This document shows, one piece after another, positions 44,500 through 54,685 of a stretch of 64,000 nucleotides of DNA (positions are counted from its first letter, which is position 1; the number at the start of each line of letters is the position of its first letter). The notes under the pieces are model-generated. The model saw only the letters and a program-made list of their open reading frames with translations, had not been told where the DNA came from and made no database searches. The stretch lies in assembly GCF_016586355.1 (NCBI RefSeq), contig NZ_BLYI01000027.1, positions 248,001 to 312,000 on the forward strand. The letters run 5' to 3'. The translations under genes and the position numbers were made by a program. Source of the DNA: Anaerostipes butyraticus (lineage in GTDB: Bacteria > Bacillota > Clostridia > Lachnospirales > Lachnospiraceae).

Positions 44500-44705
44500 T
44501 CATGACCTCCTGACTCTGAATTTTCAGGACATATTCTGTCCTCAGTTTTGCACGTTCACTTTCTGATTTCATTATAAAAAGGCCCTGTCTTCGTGTCTAA
44601 TACTTAAACCTTATGATTTCTCATACATCACAGGCATACGGCAGGTTCTGTCTATTTTGAACTTATTTCCCTCTAATAAATGACAAATTTTCTTGAAAAA
44701 GAGGG

Positions 44706-44734
44706 TTGAAAAATACCGGCATAGGGTATATATT
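44706..44734 (+). promoter_or_regulatory. csoR-copA promoter with copper operator in the spacer
   Basis: TTGAAA (44706-44711), 17 bases, TATATT (44729-44734). The spacer holds ATACC-GGCATAG-GGTAT, an inverted repeat of the kind CsoR binds. A second similar site, TACCCCCACAGGGTTT, is at 44753-44768. Position between -35 and -10 implies repression by CsoR, relieved by Cu(I). Confidence 0.75.
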
Positions 44735-44785
44735 ATAGGTGTCAAAAGGAAATACCCCCACAGGGTTTATGGAAGGAGAATAGAT

Positions 44786-45100
44786 TTGGAAGAGAAAAAA
44801 GAATGCGCAGGTTGTAAACACAGGACTAAAGAACGTTCCGAAAAAGAACGGAAGGCTATGATGAATCGCTTAAGCCGGATTGAAGGCCAGGTCAGAGGGG
44901 TTCGGAAAATGGTAGAAAATGATGTATATTGTCCGGATATCCTGATCCAGGTCTCTGCGATCTCTGCCGCTCTTAACAGCTTCAATAAAGTGCTGCTGGC
45001 GGAGCATCTCCACTCCTGTGTGGTAGATGATATTAAGAAGGGCAGGGAAGATGAAGCTATTGATGAGCTTGTCAAAGTCCTTCAGAAACTTATGAAATAA
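44786..45100 (+). CDS. csoR: copper-sensing transcriptional repressor CsoR
   Basis: 104 residues from TTG 44786, with AAGGAG nine bases upstream. The four-helix CsoR/RcnR sequence MMNRLSRIEGQVRGVRKMVENDVYCPDILIQVSAISAALNSFNKVLLAEHLHSC carries Cys49, His74 and Cys78 with the exact C-x24-H-x3-C spacing of the Cu(I) ligands. An extra CxxC (CAGC) lies in the N-terminal extension. An upstream in-frame ATG at 44693 would include the promoter and is rejected. It is directly followed by copA, so it regulates copper efflux. Confidence 0.92.
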   Translation: MEEKKECAGCKHRTKERSEKERKAMMNRLSRIEGQVRGVRKMVENDVYCPDILIQVSAISAALNSFNKVLLAEHLHSCVVDDIKKGREDEAIDELVKVLQKLMK

Positions 45101-45138
45101 TTGATTAGACCTTATTTTTTTACCAGGAGGAATGTAAC

Positions 45139-47673
45139 ATGAAACAATATGATGTAACAGGTATGAGCTGTGCGGCATGCAGCAACCGGATTGAAAAGGC
45201 CGTCTCTAAAGTGCCGGGAGTTACTTCCTGTTCTGTCAGCCTGCTGACGAATTCTATGGGAGTGGACGGCACCGCTTCTCCTGAGGCTGTAATTGCTGCT
45301 GTTGAAAAGGCTGGATACGGCGCCTCAGAAAAAGGGGCTCATGGAGATCAGGCCCGCGAAAAGGGAGGTTCTATGGCCGCAGAGGAAGAATCTCTGAAAG
45401 ATAAGGAGACCCCGAAGATGAAACGCAGACTGATTGCCTCCCTGTGTTTCTGGATCCCGCTGATGTATATTTCCATGGGACATATGATGTGGAACTGGCC
45501 TCTTCCATCAGTCCTGGCTGAGAACCACATGGCCATGGGATTGATAGAACTTCTGCTGACAACGATCATCATGGTAATCAACCAGAAATTCTTTGTCAAT
45601 GGCTTTATCAGCCTGATTCACGGAGGACCGAATATGGATACTCTGGTGGCTCTAGGGGCAGGAGCCTCTTACGGATACAGTCTATATGGCCTGTTCGCCA
45701 TGTCCGCTGCCTTGACTCGCGGCGATGCGGCAGGAGCCATGTCCTATATGCATGAGTTCTACTTTGAATCAGCCGGTACAATCCTGACGCTGATCACAAT
45801 AGGAAAGCTTTTGGAGTCAATTTCTAAAGGGCGTACGACAGACGCCCTGAAAGGTCTGATGAAGCTGGCTCCGAAGACAGCGACTGTCTTTCGAGATGGG
45901 AAAGAAGAAGTCGTATCCGTAGATCAGGTGCGTAAAGGTGATATTTTTGTTGTAAAACCAGGTGAAAACATTCCGGTTGACGGAATTGTAGTAGAAGGAA
46001 CCAGTGCAGTTAACGAATCTGCGCTGACCGGCGAAAGTATCCCAGTGGATAAAAACACAGGCGATGCTGTATCCGCTGCAACTTTAAACCAATCTGGTTA
46101 TCTGCGGTGCGAAGCATCCCGTGTAGGTGAAGATACAACCCTGTCTCAGATCATCCAGATGGTCAGCGATGCGGCTGCCACCAAAGCTCCTATCGCCAAG
46201 ATTGCGGATAAGGTATCCGGTATCTTCGTTCCGGCAGTAATCGGGATCGCTGTTGTTACCCTAATCGTATGGCTGCTGGCCGGAGAGGCAATCGGTTTCT
46301 CCCTGTCAAGAGCAATCTCTGTACTGGTAATCAGCTGTCCATGCGCCCTCGGACTTGCCACACCAGTGGCAATCATGGTAGGCAACGGCATGGGTGCAAA
46401 GAACGGAATTCTTTTCAAGACAGCTGTCTCTCTGGAAGAAACAGGAAGAACACAGATTGTTGCATTGGATAAGACTGGAACTATCACCAGCGGTGAACCT
46501 AAAGTAACAGATATGATCCCTGCAGAGGGAATTTCAGAACAGGAACTTTTAAGCTATGCTTACGCATTGGAACAAAAAAGCGAACATCCTCTTGCCCATG
46601 CTATCGTTGCAAAGGCACAGGAAAACGTTTCCTTACAGAAATATGCCGCAAATGAATTCCAGGCAGTTCCTGGCAATGGCCTTTCCGGAAAAGTAAATAA
46701 CTGCATGGTCCGTGGAGGAAATATGAAATTCATCAGCCAGAGCACAGAACTCTCAGAAGAGATACAAAAAACAGCCGATCGTCTCGCGGAAGAAGGAAAG
46801 ACCCCTCTGTTCTTTGCCAGAGACGGCAGACTGATCGGTATCATCGCAGTGGCAGACGTAGTAAAAGAAGACAGTCCTGAGGCCATCAGAGAGCTTCAGA
46901 ACATGGGAATCCACGTAGTTATGCTCACCGGTGACAACGAGCGTACCGCAAAGGCTATCGGCGTTCAGGCCGGCGTGGATGAAGTAATCGCAGGGGTGCT
47001 GCCTGACGGAAAAGAAAGTGTCATCCGTTCCCTGAAGAAAAAAGGTAAAGTCGCCATGGTAGGGGATGGCATAAACGATGCTCCGGCTCTTACAAGAGCA
47101 GATATGGGCATCGCCATCGGAGCTGGCACAGATATCGCCATCGACGCCGCAGACGTTGTCCTTATGAAGAGCAGGCTGACCGATGTGGCCGCCGCGATCC
47201 GTTTAAGCCGGGCAACCCTGCGCAATATCCACGAGAATCTGTTTTGGGCATTCATTTATAACGTCATCGGTATCCCGCTGGCCGCCGGCGTATGGTATCC
47301 AATTTTTGGCTGGCTGTTAAATCCAATGTTTGGGGCTGCGGCAATGAGTCTTTCCAGCTTCTGCGTGGTAAGTAATGCATTGCGTCTTAACTGGTTCAAA
47401 ATGTATGACGCCAGTAAAGATAGAAAAATTAAAACAAAGAATAACAACAAGGAGGACAAAACTATGACAAAAACAATGAGTATTGAAGGTATGATGTGCG
47501 GACACTGTGAGGCAACTGTAAAGAAAGCCCTTGAAGCGCTCAAAGGAGTAGAAAATGCGGAAGTCAGCCACACAGCAGGTACAGCAGTGGTAACTCTGGA
47601 TGCTGACGTCAGCGATGATACACTTAAAAAGGCTGTAGAAGATCAGGATTACAAAGTTACAAAAATAGCATAA
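45139..47673 (+). CDS. copA: copper-exporting P-type ATPase with fused C-terminal CopZ-type domain
   Basis: 844 residues. An N-terminal heavy-metal domain (GMSCAACS, Cys11/Cys14), a P1B ATPase core with the metal-site CPC at about 400-402, phosphorylated Asp444 in DKTGT, GDGINDAP hinge motif, and a final MYDASKDRKI typical of the CopA end. After about 12 further residues (KTKNNNKEDKT) the frame runs without a stop into a complete second heavy-metal domain with MMCGHC (Cys787/Cys790), equal to CopZ. An internal ribosome binding site suggests a free CopZ is also made. Expels Cu(I); regulated by CsoR through the promoter at 44706. ACCAGGAGGAATGTAAC precedes the ATG. Confidence 0.94.
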   Translation: MKQYDVTGMSCAACSNRIEKAVSKVPGVTSCSVSLLTNSMGVDGTASPEAVIAAVEKAGYGASEKGAHGDQAREKGGSMAAEEESLKDKETPKMKRRLIASLCFWIPLMYISMGHMMWNWPLPSVLAENHMAMGLIELLLTTIIMVINQKFFVNGFISLIHGGPNMDTLVALGAGASYGYSLYGLFAMSAALTRGDAAGAMSYMHEFYFESAGTILTLITIGKLLESISKGRTTDALKGLMKLAPKTATVFRDGKEEVVSVDQVRKGDIFVVKPGENIPVDGIVVEGTSAVNESALTGESIPVDKNTGDAVSAATLNQSGYLRCEASRVGEDTTLSQIIQMVSDAAATKAPIAKIADKVSGIFVPAVIGIAVVTLIVWLLAGEAIGFSLSRAISVLVISCPCALGLATPVAIMVGNGMGAKNGILFKTAVSLEETGRTQIVALDKTGTITSGEPKVTDMIPAEGISEQELLSYAYALEQKSEHPLAHAIVAKAQENVSLQKYAANEFQAVPGNGLSGKVNNCMVRGGNMKFISQSTELSEEIQKTADRLAEEGKTPLFFARDGRLIGIIAVADVVKEDSPEAIRELQNMGIHVVMLTGDNERTAKAIGVQAGVDEVIAGVLPDGKESVIRSLKKKGKVAMVGDGINDAPALTRADMGIAIGAGTDIAIDAADVVLMKSRLTDVAAAIRLSRATLRNIHENLFWAFIYNVIGIPLAAGVWYPIFGWLLNPMFGAAAMSLSSFCVVSNALRLNWFKMYDASKDRKIKTKNNNKEDKTMTKTMSIEGMMCGHCEATVKKALEALKGVENAEVSHTAGTAVVTLDADVSDDTLKKAVEDQDYKVTKIA
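47449..47673 (+). other. copZ: in-frame internal start: putative free CopZ copper chaperone
   Basis: Inside the copA reading frame, AAGGAGG (47449-47455) stands eight bases before ATG 47464. From here a 69-residue protein TMSIEGMMCGHCEATVKKAL with Cys12/Cys15 and a complete beta-alpha-beta-beta-alpha-beta ferredoxin-like fold would be made. It is the length of a stand-alone CopZ. In many Firmicutes copZ is a separate gene just after copA; here the stop codon between them is absent. Confidence 0.6.
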
Positions 47674-47707
47674 ATTTATCTGATCCATAACAGATAGATA
47701 AGACATG

Positions 47708-47757
47708 AAAAACAGGTCAAAGGTGCAGGCTGGTCACAGCCGGCCGCTGGCCTGTTT
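47708..47757 (+). terminator. terminator of copper operon
   Basis: AAAACAGG at the left and CCTGTTT at the right enclose a branched stem with CAGGCTGG/GCCGGCC-type pairing, and TTAATTTT follows. It lies 35 bases after copA. Confidence 0.65.
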
Positions 47758-47783
47758 AATTTTCACGAAAGGAGTCATTCATC

Positions 47784-48323
47784 ATGAAAAACAGAAAGGC
47801 CCTTGGCTGGGGCGAGTTTATTCTCGGAATTCTTCTTATCATTATAGGAATCTATACTTTAATCAAACCTTATAGCACAATACGAGGAGTCACTTTTATT
47901 TACGGTCTTGCTGCGCTGATAACCGGCATTATTGATATCATTTTTTATGTCAAACTGGAAAACCGCTTTGGGGTTTCTCCTGTTCCGGCACTGGTTGGAG
48001 GTATTATCAGTATCATTGCAGGTCTTTTGATCCTGTTTAATCTTGGAATTGGAACATGGGTAATCGTCGTTCTGTTCCCCATCTGGTTCATTGCTCATTG
48101 TATTGCACGGCTTGCCCACCTGCCGTTTATCCGTATAACTTCTGGAACAGGAAATTATTACTTTACTCTTTTTGTAAACATCATCGGATTGATTCTGGGT
48201 ATTATGATGATCTTTGATCCAATTATTTCTTTCTTCTCCATTGGATATCTGATTGGGATATATCTAATCTTTCTTGGAATTGACAGTATCGTTTTTACTC
48301 TGAACTTATTAGATTCTCTATGA
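47784..48323 (+). CDS. DUF308 / HdeD family membrane protein
   Basis: 179 residues with six hydrophobic helices (GEFILGILLIIIGIYTLI, YGLAALITGIIDIIFYV, ALVGGIISIIAGLLILF, WVIVVLFPIWFIAHCIARL, FTLFVNIIGLILGIMMIF, IGYLIGIYLIFLGIDSIVF) arranged as repeated pairs with GxxLIxxGI motifs, characteristic of DUF308. HdeD of E. coli is linked to acid stress; the role of clostridial members is unknown. GAAAGGAGTCATTCATC precedes the ATG. It is separated from copA by a terminator. Confidence 0.85.
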   Translation: MKNRKALGWGEFILGILLIIIGIYTLIKPYSTIRGVTFIYGLAALITGIIDIIFYVKLENRFGVSPVPALVGGIISIIAGLLILFNLGIGTWVIVVLFPIWFIAHCIARLAHLPFIRITSGTGNYYFTLFVNIIGLILGIMMIFDPIISFFSIGYLIGIYLIFLGIDSIVFTLNLLDSL

Positions 48324-48341
48324 TCAGGGGTTCCTCTATGA

Positions 48342-48376
48342 ATAAAAAACAAAACCCACGTAAATACGTGAGTTTT
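48342..48376. terminator. bidirectional terminator between DUF308 gene and tmRNA
   Basis: AAAACCCACGTA pairs with TACGTGAGTTTT (one G-U); on the minus strand GTTTTTT follows directly. It ends the tmRNA transcript five bases past the mature 3' end. Confidence 0.85.
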
Positions 48377-48380
48377 AAGA

Positions 48381-48725
48381 TGGACCAGGCGGGAGTTGAA
48401 CCCGCGTCCAAAAACCCGTTCACTTAAGGCTCTCCCATTACAGTCTGCCTATTGACATTCCCTCCACAGCACTCCGACAGACGGGATGGCTGCTTCAGTA
48501 GCTTCATAAATACTTCATCTGCCGCAAAGCTTAGGCAGACGAGTGTCCTGCATCATTGAAGCTGTATCTTCAGACTGCAGGTGATCCGAAGGCAGCTGCT
48601 GCAATTAGGCTGCAGCGTACGCTAATTTATTATTATCTGCGTTTATATTTAAGTTTGTACCGTAAGGTGGTCCCTCCCAATGGCTCCTCAAGCTTCAAGA
48701 TCCCTGTCGAAACCAGTACTGGCCC
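48381..48725 (-). ncRNA. ssrA: transfer-messenger RNA (tmRNA)
   Basis: The 5' end GGGCCAG pairs with the 3' CTGGTCC, and the tRNA-like domain has TTTCGACAGGG near the 5' end and GGTTCAACTCC as the T arm; CCA is not encoded. The tag frame is GCA GAT AAT AAT AAA TTA GCG TAC GCT GCA GCC TAA, that is ADNNKLAYAAA, preceded by the usual A-rich resume region. The 3' part has the GC-rich pseudoknot stems. With SmpB (encoded just upstream on the same strand) it rescues stalled ribosomes. Length about 345 is normal. Confidence 0.95.
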
Positions 48726-48774
48726 TGAATATTGAAACCTGCGGGACTGAAAGCACTTCCAGTCCCGAACTGTA

Positions 48775-48803
48775 ATTATATCTTTTTTCTTTCTGTCTGT
48801 CAA
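48775..48803 (-). promoter_or_regulatory. consensus ssrA promoter
   Basis: TTGACA (48803-48798), exactly 17 bases, TATAAT (48780-48775) on the minus strand: both hexamers are perfect sigma-A consensus. A short hairpin, GGGACTGG...CAGTCCC, lies between the promoter and the mature tmRNA 5' end and is presumably removed in processing. Confidence 0.88.
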
Positions 48804-48816
48804 GATACCCTGAAGA

Positions 48817-49287
48817 TTAACCGAAATTCCGCACTTTGAAGTCTCTCTGAGCTTCTCTGAGCTGATCTCTTTTGGCTATATCCTGACGTTTGTCATACAA
48901 TTTCTTTCCGCGGCAGAGTCCTATTTCCACTTTTACAAGACTTCCCCTAAAGTATACTTTCAGCGGTATTAATGTATATCCCTTTTGTTTTATCTGCCCT
49001 GCCATTTTAGAAATTTCTGATCTGTGAAGCAGAAGTTTCCGGACTCTCAACGGATCTTTATTGAAAATATTTCCCTTTTCATATGGGCTGATATGCATTT
49101 GATGGATAAAGGCTTCTCCATCATCAATTCCGATAAATGCTTCTTTGATGCTGCAGTGTCCCTGCCTCAGAGATTTTACTTCTGTTCCGTGCAGTACAAT
49201 GCCTGCTTCAAATGTATCTTCTACAAAATAGTCATGTCTCGCCTTTTTATTATTGGCGATCAGCTTTGTTCCACTGGTCTTCGCCAT
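48817..49287 (-). CDS. smpB: SsrA-binding protein
   Basis: 156 residues, normal for SmpB, the tmRNA partner that places the tRNA-like domain in stalled ribosomes. Visible motifs: [50 protein letters not shown] and the basic C-terminal tail [23 protein letters not shown]. Of three successive ATG codons, the third (49287) has GAGGAGG at the best distance. It overlaps rnr by 38 bases and is followed by ssrA. Confidence 0.96.
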   Translation of the reverse strand: MAKTSGTKLIANNKKARHDYFVEDTFEAGIVLHGTEVKSLRQGHCSIKEAFIGIDDGEAFIHQMHISPYEKGNIFNKDPLRVRKLLLHRSEISKMAGQIKQKGYTLIPLKVYFRGSLVKVEIGLCRGKKLYDKRQDIAKRDQLREAQRDFKVRNFG

Positions 49288-51415
49288 CATCATCCTCCTC
49301 CAAATCAAAATCAATATTTTTCAGAAGCATGTCAACTCCTGCTACTCTGATCTTCACCTGTTCTCCCAGCTTGAACTGGCGTCCTGTTCGTTCTCCTACC
49401 ATAGAATATGTCGCTTCATCATAATAATAGAAGTCACCCGGCAGTTTGGAAACATGGATCATTCCTTCTACCGTATTTGGCAGCTCCACATATACCCCCC
49501 AGCTGGTAATGCTGGAAATGATTCCTCTGTGAACTTCTCCGATCCTGCGTTTCATATATTCTGCTTTTTTCAGTTTCTCAACTTCCCGCTCTGTTTCGTC
49601 TGCCCGCCGTTCTGTCTTTGATGTCTGTTCGGCAACCTTTGGCAGGATTCTCTCATAATGAGCAAATCTTTCCGGAGTAAATGTTCCATGAAGATTTTCT
49701 TTTATGATTCTGTGAATCTGCAGATCCGGATACCTTCGAATCGGCGATGTAAAATGGCAGTAATATCTTGTAGACAGACCAAAATGCAGAGAACACTGTA
49801 CCGTATACTTGGCCTGCTTCATGGATCTCAGCGTCAGCCGGCTGATCAGAGGCTCCTCCGGTGTTCCTTCAATTTTTGTCAGCAGTTTCTGCACTTCCAT
49901 AGGATGAAGTTCTTCCCGGTTAATTTTAAGATAAATTCCGAAATTCTGCAAAAATGCCTGCAGTTTATCGACTTTCTCACCATCTGGAATATCGTGGGTC
50001 CGGTATAAAAACGGAATTTCTCTCCAGTAAAACTCTTCCGCAACCGTTTCATTGGCACACAGCATAAAATCTTCTATGATCTTAGTGGCAGCATTTCGCA
50101 CCTGCGGAAATACATCCACAGTATGTCCCTTTTTATCCAGAATAATCTTGGATTCCGGGAAATCAAAATCAATGCTTCCTCTTGCATGACGGCGTTCTCT
50201 TAGTATATCAGACAGCTCTTTCATTAACTCAAACATAGAAACAAGATTTTCATATCGTTTCCGTTCATTCAAGTTACCTTCCAGGATCGCTGCGACGCTG
50301 GTGTAAGTCATTCGTTCATTGACCCGGATCACCGTCTCTGCAATTTCATGATCCACCACTTTGCCTTCTTCATCGATTTCCATCAGACAGCTGAGTGCCA
50401 GACGGTCACATCCTGCATTCAGGGAACAAATTCCATTGGAAAGCTGATGCGGCAGCATTGGAATCACCCGGTCTACCAGATAAACACTGGTGCCGCGTTT
50501 TAAAGCCTCCTGATCCAGAGGGGATCCTTCTGTGACATATTCTGATACATCCGCAATATGAACCCCAAGAAGATAATGACTGCCCTTTTTAGACAATGTA
50601 ATCGCGTCATCCAGATCTTTGGCGTCTTCTCCATCAATCGTAACAGTCGGCAGATCCCTCAGGTCTTTTCTTCCCGGGTAATCGTCCCCATCAATCTCCA
50701 CTGGGATCGTTTTCAGCTGTTTTTCTATCAGTTCATTAAATTCTGTTGGAATATTATACGCCTTTACAATGGATAATATATCCACTCTGGGATCATCTCT
50801 GTGTCCCAGGACTTCTATGATCTTTCCTTCCGGACTGTGCCTTTCATCTCCATAATCTGTAATTTCCACCAGAACTTTGAATCCACTGGTAAGATTTTTG
50901 CACTCCTCTTTCGACAGAAAAATATCGCTGTCAAATCTCTGGTTATCCGGAACAACAAAACCAAAGTTCTGATTTTTCTCCAAAGTTCCAACAATTGTCT
51001 TTAAGCCGCGCTCCAGGATTTTAATGATCTTTGCTTCTGTATGATGTCCTGATTTTCTCTGTGTATCAATGGTCTCTATCAGCACCGTATCCTCATGGAA
51101 GGCTCCATTCATGTTTTTTTCATTGATATAATAATCTTCCTCTTTGCCTTCTACCGCCACAAATCCATATCCATTCTTTGTACAGGTGAAGACCCCCTTC
51201 AGGACTTCTTTCTCTATTGGCTTATATTTCCCGCGTTTTGTAACCTCTATGCTGCCTTCCTCTACCAGTTCCTCCAGAAGTTTTACAAATTCCGGCCGGT
51301 CCTCCGGAGTTACCTGCATCAGATATCCAATTTCCTTTTGCTTCATTGGACGGTAATGCTTGTCATATATTAATGCTTTTATCTTCTTTTTTCTCTCATC
51401 TCTCTGATTTTTCAT
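49250..51415 (-). CDS. rnr: ribonuclease R
   Basis: 721 residues; processive 3'-5' exoribonuclease. Domains: N-terminal winged helix ([21 protein letters not shown]), two cold-shock OB folds ([33 protein letters not shown]), the RNB catalytic domain with [16 protein letters not shown] (metal-binding Asp cluster) and [16 protein letters not shown], and a C-terminal S1 domain ([33 protein letters not shown]). AGAGGAGACAGAG precedes the ATG. It is upstream of smpB and overlaps it, linking both to trans-translation as in other Firmicutes. Confidence 0.96.
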   Translation of the reverse strand: MKNQRDERKKKIKALIYDKHYRPMKQKEIGYLMQVTPEDRPEFVKLLEELVEEGSIEVTKRGKYKPIEKEVLKGVFTCTKNGYGFVAVEGKEEDYYINEKNMNGAFHEDTVLIETIDTQRKSGHHTEAKIIKILERGLKTIVGTLEKNQNFGFVVPDNQRFDSDIFLSKEECKNLTSGFKVLVEITDYGDERHSPEGKIIEVLGHRDDPRVDILSIVKAYNIPTEFNELIEKQLKTIPVEIDGDDYPGRKDLRDLPTVTIDGEDAKDLDDAITLSKKGSHYLLGVHIADVSEYVTEGSPLDQEALKRGTSVYLVDRVIPMLPHQLSNGICSLNAGCDRLALSCLMEIDEEGKVVDHEIAETVIRVNERMTYTSVAAILEGNLNERKRYENLVSMFELMKELSDILRERRHARGSIDFDFPESKIILDKKGHTVDVFPQVRNAATKIIEDFMLCANETVAEEFYWREIPFLYRTHDIPDGEKVDKLQAFLQNFGIYLKINREELHPMEVQKLLTKIEGTPEEPLISRLTLRSMKQAKYTVQCSLHFGLSTRYYCHFTSPIRRYPDLQIHRIIKENLHGTFTPERFAHYERILPKVAEQTSKTERRADETEREVEKLKKAEYMKRRIGEVHRGIISSITSWGVYVELPNTVEGMIHVSKLPGDFYYYDEATYSMVGERTGRQFKLGEQVKIRVAGVDMLLKNIDFDLEEDDDGEDQWNKADRQ

Positions 51416-51477
51416 CTCTGTCTCCTCTTTTACACCTCTGTTATCAGGAAGCAGAAAATTCTTCCTTTACGAAAGAA

Positions 51478-51511
51478 AAACACTTCTTAAAACAAGTTTT
51501 AAGAAGTGTTT
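51478..51511 (-). terminator. terminator between secG and rnr
   Basis: AAACACTTCTTAAAAC and GTTTTAAGAAGTGTTT form a 16-pair stem over AA, with TTCTTTC after it on the minus strand; ten bases after secG. Confidence 0.8.
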
Positions 51512-51520
51512 GCTGTCTCA

Positions 51521-51757
51521 CTAAATAAATCTTGAACAAAGAATCGCCGCTGTCACAAAGAAAATAATTGTGAAAAACGCAGTCGCACGAATCAAAGTTC
51601 CTTCTTTTGAACGTCCTTTGTTCTTACTCCAGTAGGTCCCCATATCTGCGGTACCTGTCAAAGAGCCTAATCCCGCTTCCTTTCCTTCTTGCATTAAAAC
51701 TAATATAATTAATATGATAGACGCTATAATAAATATTACGGTTAACGCTGTTTTCAC
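51521..51757 (-). CDS. secG: preprotein translocase subunit SecG
   Basis: 78 residues with two membrane helices (LTVIFIIASIILIILVLMQ and AFFTIIFFVTAAILCSRF) and the conserved QEGKEAGLGSLTG loop with the TYWSKNKGRSKEGTL segment found in clostridial SecG. The GTG at 51757 is chosen: GAGGAGG is six bases upstream. The ATG at 51772 lies inside this ribosome binding region. Part of the eno-secG-rnr-smpB core block. Confidence 0.93.
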   Translation of the reverse strand: MKTALTVIFIIASIILIILVLMQEGKEAGLGSLTGTADMGTYWSKNKGRSKEGTLIRATAFFTIIFFVTAAILCSRFI

Positions 51758-51795
51758 GATATGCCTCCTCATTCATCTTCTACTCACTGTGAAAC

Positions 51796-51824
51796 ATTTT
51801 ATCACAGAAAGAATCGGGATGCAA
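51796..51824 (-). promoter_or_regulatory. probable secG promoter
   Basis: TTGCAT (51824-51819), 17 bases, TAAAAT (51801-51796) on the minus strand, between eno and secG. Confidence 0.6.
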
Positions 51825-51862
51825 GAAAAACTCTGAAGCTTAGCATGAATTTTACATTCTTT

Positions 51863-53209
<1,347 letters not shown>

Positions 53210-53235
53210 CTATACCAAAAAGAGGGAATCTCGCG

Positions 53236-53646
53236 TTATCTGAATATATTCTTTTTGTAGTCATGAGTAATTTTCAGATAAACTGCCCATATTCCCAAGT
53301 ACAGCAAAGAAAGCAGCAGATCTGATTCAAAATATGCTTTCGTTTCTATTATCTCCGGCAGCAGATCTGCCAGCATATACAAGGCGTATATCCCAATGAT
53401 CGTCTGAATCCCCAGATTAAGAAATGCTAAAAATCCTGTCACTTCATACTTTTTTCTATGCTGATTTTCTCTCAGCAAGCAGATTTCAAACAAAAATGCA
53501 ATTCCTGAAGGAGCGCTAAAAATGAATACGGCATAAAACGGTACCTCCCCTCCCCAAAAGCACTGATAGATTATATTGATAAACCGGATCAGCATAATAC
53601 TGGCTAAAATTATATGCAGTTTTTTATTCATATTACTTGTTAACAT
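53236..53646 (-). CDS. hypothetical membrane protein
   Basis: 136 residues (start at 53646, or 53631 giving MNKKLHIIL). Four hydrophobic segments: LHIILASIMLIRFINIIYQCF, FYAVFIFSAPSGIAFLFEICLL, FLAFLNLGIQTIIGIYALYMLADLL and LLLSLLYLGIWAVYLKI. No family recognised. It is 18 bases after the XRE gene, so is probably co-transcribed with it. Confidence 0.65.
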   Translation of the reverse strand: MLTSNMNKKLHIILASIMLIRFINIIYQCFWGGEVPFYAVFIFSAPSGIAFLFEICLLRENQHRKKYEVTGFLAFLNLGIQTIIGIYALYMLADLLPEIIETKAYFESDLLLSLLYLGIWAVYLKITHDYKKNIFR

Positions 53647-53664
53647 ACCCTGCCCCCTCTTTTC

Positions 53665-54108
53665 TTATAAATGATCCAAATGCAGTTTTATTTCTTCATA
53701 ATCAAAGGAAGCACCAATTCTTTGATTATTCTGATCTAATATTCGGTAATGTTTTGAAATAATATTCTGCTGAATCTTGTAACCATTTTTTTGCTCCAGT
53801 TCACGCCACCAGACATGACCTCCCATGGTTTTCTTATATATAATTTCACCCTGGTCAAATGCAAGACTCTTTATAATTTCTTCCGGATATCCTCCAAATG
53901 CAGTCTCCAGTATGTCACTGTCAGAAAAAATACTGCATAAAGCCACACTGCCAGTCCATCCGAGAGAGCGTCTTCCTTTCTCAATTTCCACCAATTTCTT
54001 TTTTGATATTCCTATAACTTCTGACATTTTCTGCTGACTGAATCCATATTCTGTCCTTATCATTTTTTCTTTGCCATCACATAACGCAATAAATTCCTCT
54101 CTTGTCAT
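53665..54108 (-). CDS. XRE-like transcriptional regulator
   Basis: 147 residues. An N-terminal HTH (EKMIRTEYGFSQQKMSEVIGISKKKLVEIEKGRRSLGWTGSVALCSIF) is followed by GWTGSVALCSIFSDSDILETAFGGYPEEIIKSLAF and a C-terminal region WWRELEQKNGYKIQQNIISKHYRILDQNNQRIGASFD. The longer frame to 54231 crosses a palindromic operator and is rejected; GAAGGAG precedes ATG 54108. The operator implies autoregulation. Confidence 0.8.
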   Translation of the reverse strand: MTREEFIALCDGKEKMIRTEYGFSQQKMSEVIGISKKKLVEIEKGRRSLGWTGSVALCSIFSDSDILETAFGGYPEEIIKSLAFDQGEIIYKKTMGGHVWWRELEQKNGYKIQQNIISKHYRILDQNNQRIGASFDYEEIKLHLDHL

Positions 54109-54126
54109 TTCATTCTCCTTCCATTT

Positions 54127-54146
54127 ATAGTGTAATTTTACACTAT
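54127..54146 (-). promoter_or_regulatory. palindromic operator upstream of the XRE regulator
   Basis: ATAGTGTAA-TT-TTACACTAT is a perfect inverted repeat with a two-base centre, 19 bases upstream of the XRE start codon. Its TATAG/ACTATTT edges could also supply a -10 region. Autorepression is likely. Confidence 0.6.
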
Positions 54147-54255
54147 TTATTCCGTTTTTACAACTCCATTTTATATCTGATGCCGATATATTATCCCGAA
54201 ATATTACATTGGGAGAACTGCCTATGACCAATTCAAGAATACGGCCGCATAAAAT

Positions 54256-54293
54256 AATACCCTGCAGACAATATATCTTGTTCGCAGGGTATT
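54256..54293 (-). terminator. terminator of the small STNGGG protein gene
   Basis: AATACCCTGC pairs with GCAGGGTATT over 18 bases, and ATTTTATG follows on the minus strand; seven bases after the stop codon. Confidence 0.65.
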
Positions 54294-54299
54294 ACTCTC

Positions 54300-54590
54300 T
54301 CACTCTTTTTCTTCAATTGCCGCAAAAAATAATTCGTACAGATCGTCTTCTCCTTCCAGTTTCGGTGAGTTTTCTCCACCTCCATTTGTACTCCTTTTCA
54401 TTGAAGCGTAAAATTCCTCTCCGGCATTTACAAGTTCCATCGGATAAAGTTCATATCCAAGTTCCTGGCATTTCTTACAAAAAGCAAACAGCGGTTCTTC
54501 TGCCTGTCTTGTCTCTAATAATTCCTGCCGTATCTTCTCATCATGAAATGCCTTTTCCTGCAGTTCTGTTAAAATATCAAATACTGTCAT
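54300..54590 (-). CDS. Nif11-like small protein with STNGGG motif
   Basis: 96 residues from ATG 54590 (GGGAGG eight bases upstream). The N-terminal helical part TVFDILTELQEKAFHDEKIRQELLETRQ, followed by FCKKCQELGYELYPMELVNAGEEFYASM, has the layout of Nif11-like leader domains. Then comes STNGGGENSPKLEGEDDLYELFFAAIE. Glycine repeats followed by a short tail are typical of RiPP leader-core junctions, but the tail has no Cys or Ser/Thr-rich core and no maturation enzyme is nearby. So a non-RiPP role is at least as likely. Confidence 0.6.
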   Translation of the reverse strand: MTVFDILTELQEKAFHDEKIRQELLETRQAEEPLFAFCKKCQELGYELYPMELVNAGEEFYASMKRSTNGGGENSPKLEGEDDLYELFFAAIEEKE

Positions 54591-54637
54591 CTGACTCACC
54601 TCCCTGTGAATATCTGATGTTTCCGGCTCATTGAATA

Positions 54638-54672
54638 CAAAAAGGCGCCTATGTTTTTACATAAGCGCCTTT
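54638..54672 (-). terminator. gpmI terminator
   Basis: AAAGGCGCCTATGT pairs with ACATAAGCGCCTTT over four bases, with TTTTTG after it on the minus strand. Confidence 0.85.
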
Positions 54673-54685
54673 GCTTCTGATTCTT

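Noticed and set aside
48381-48420. tRNA-like end as a separate tRNA gene
   Set aside because: The T arm and acceptor belong to tmRNA, whose other end pairs about 345 bases away; no anticodon arm is present.
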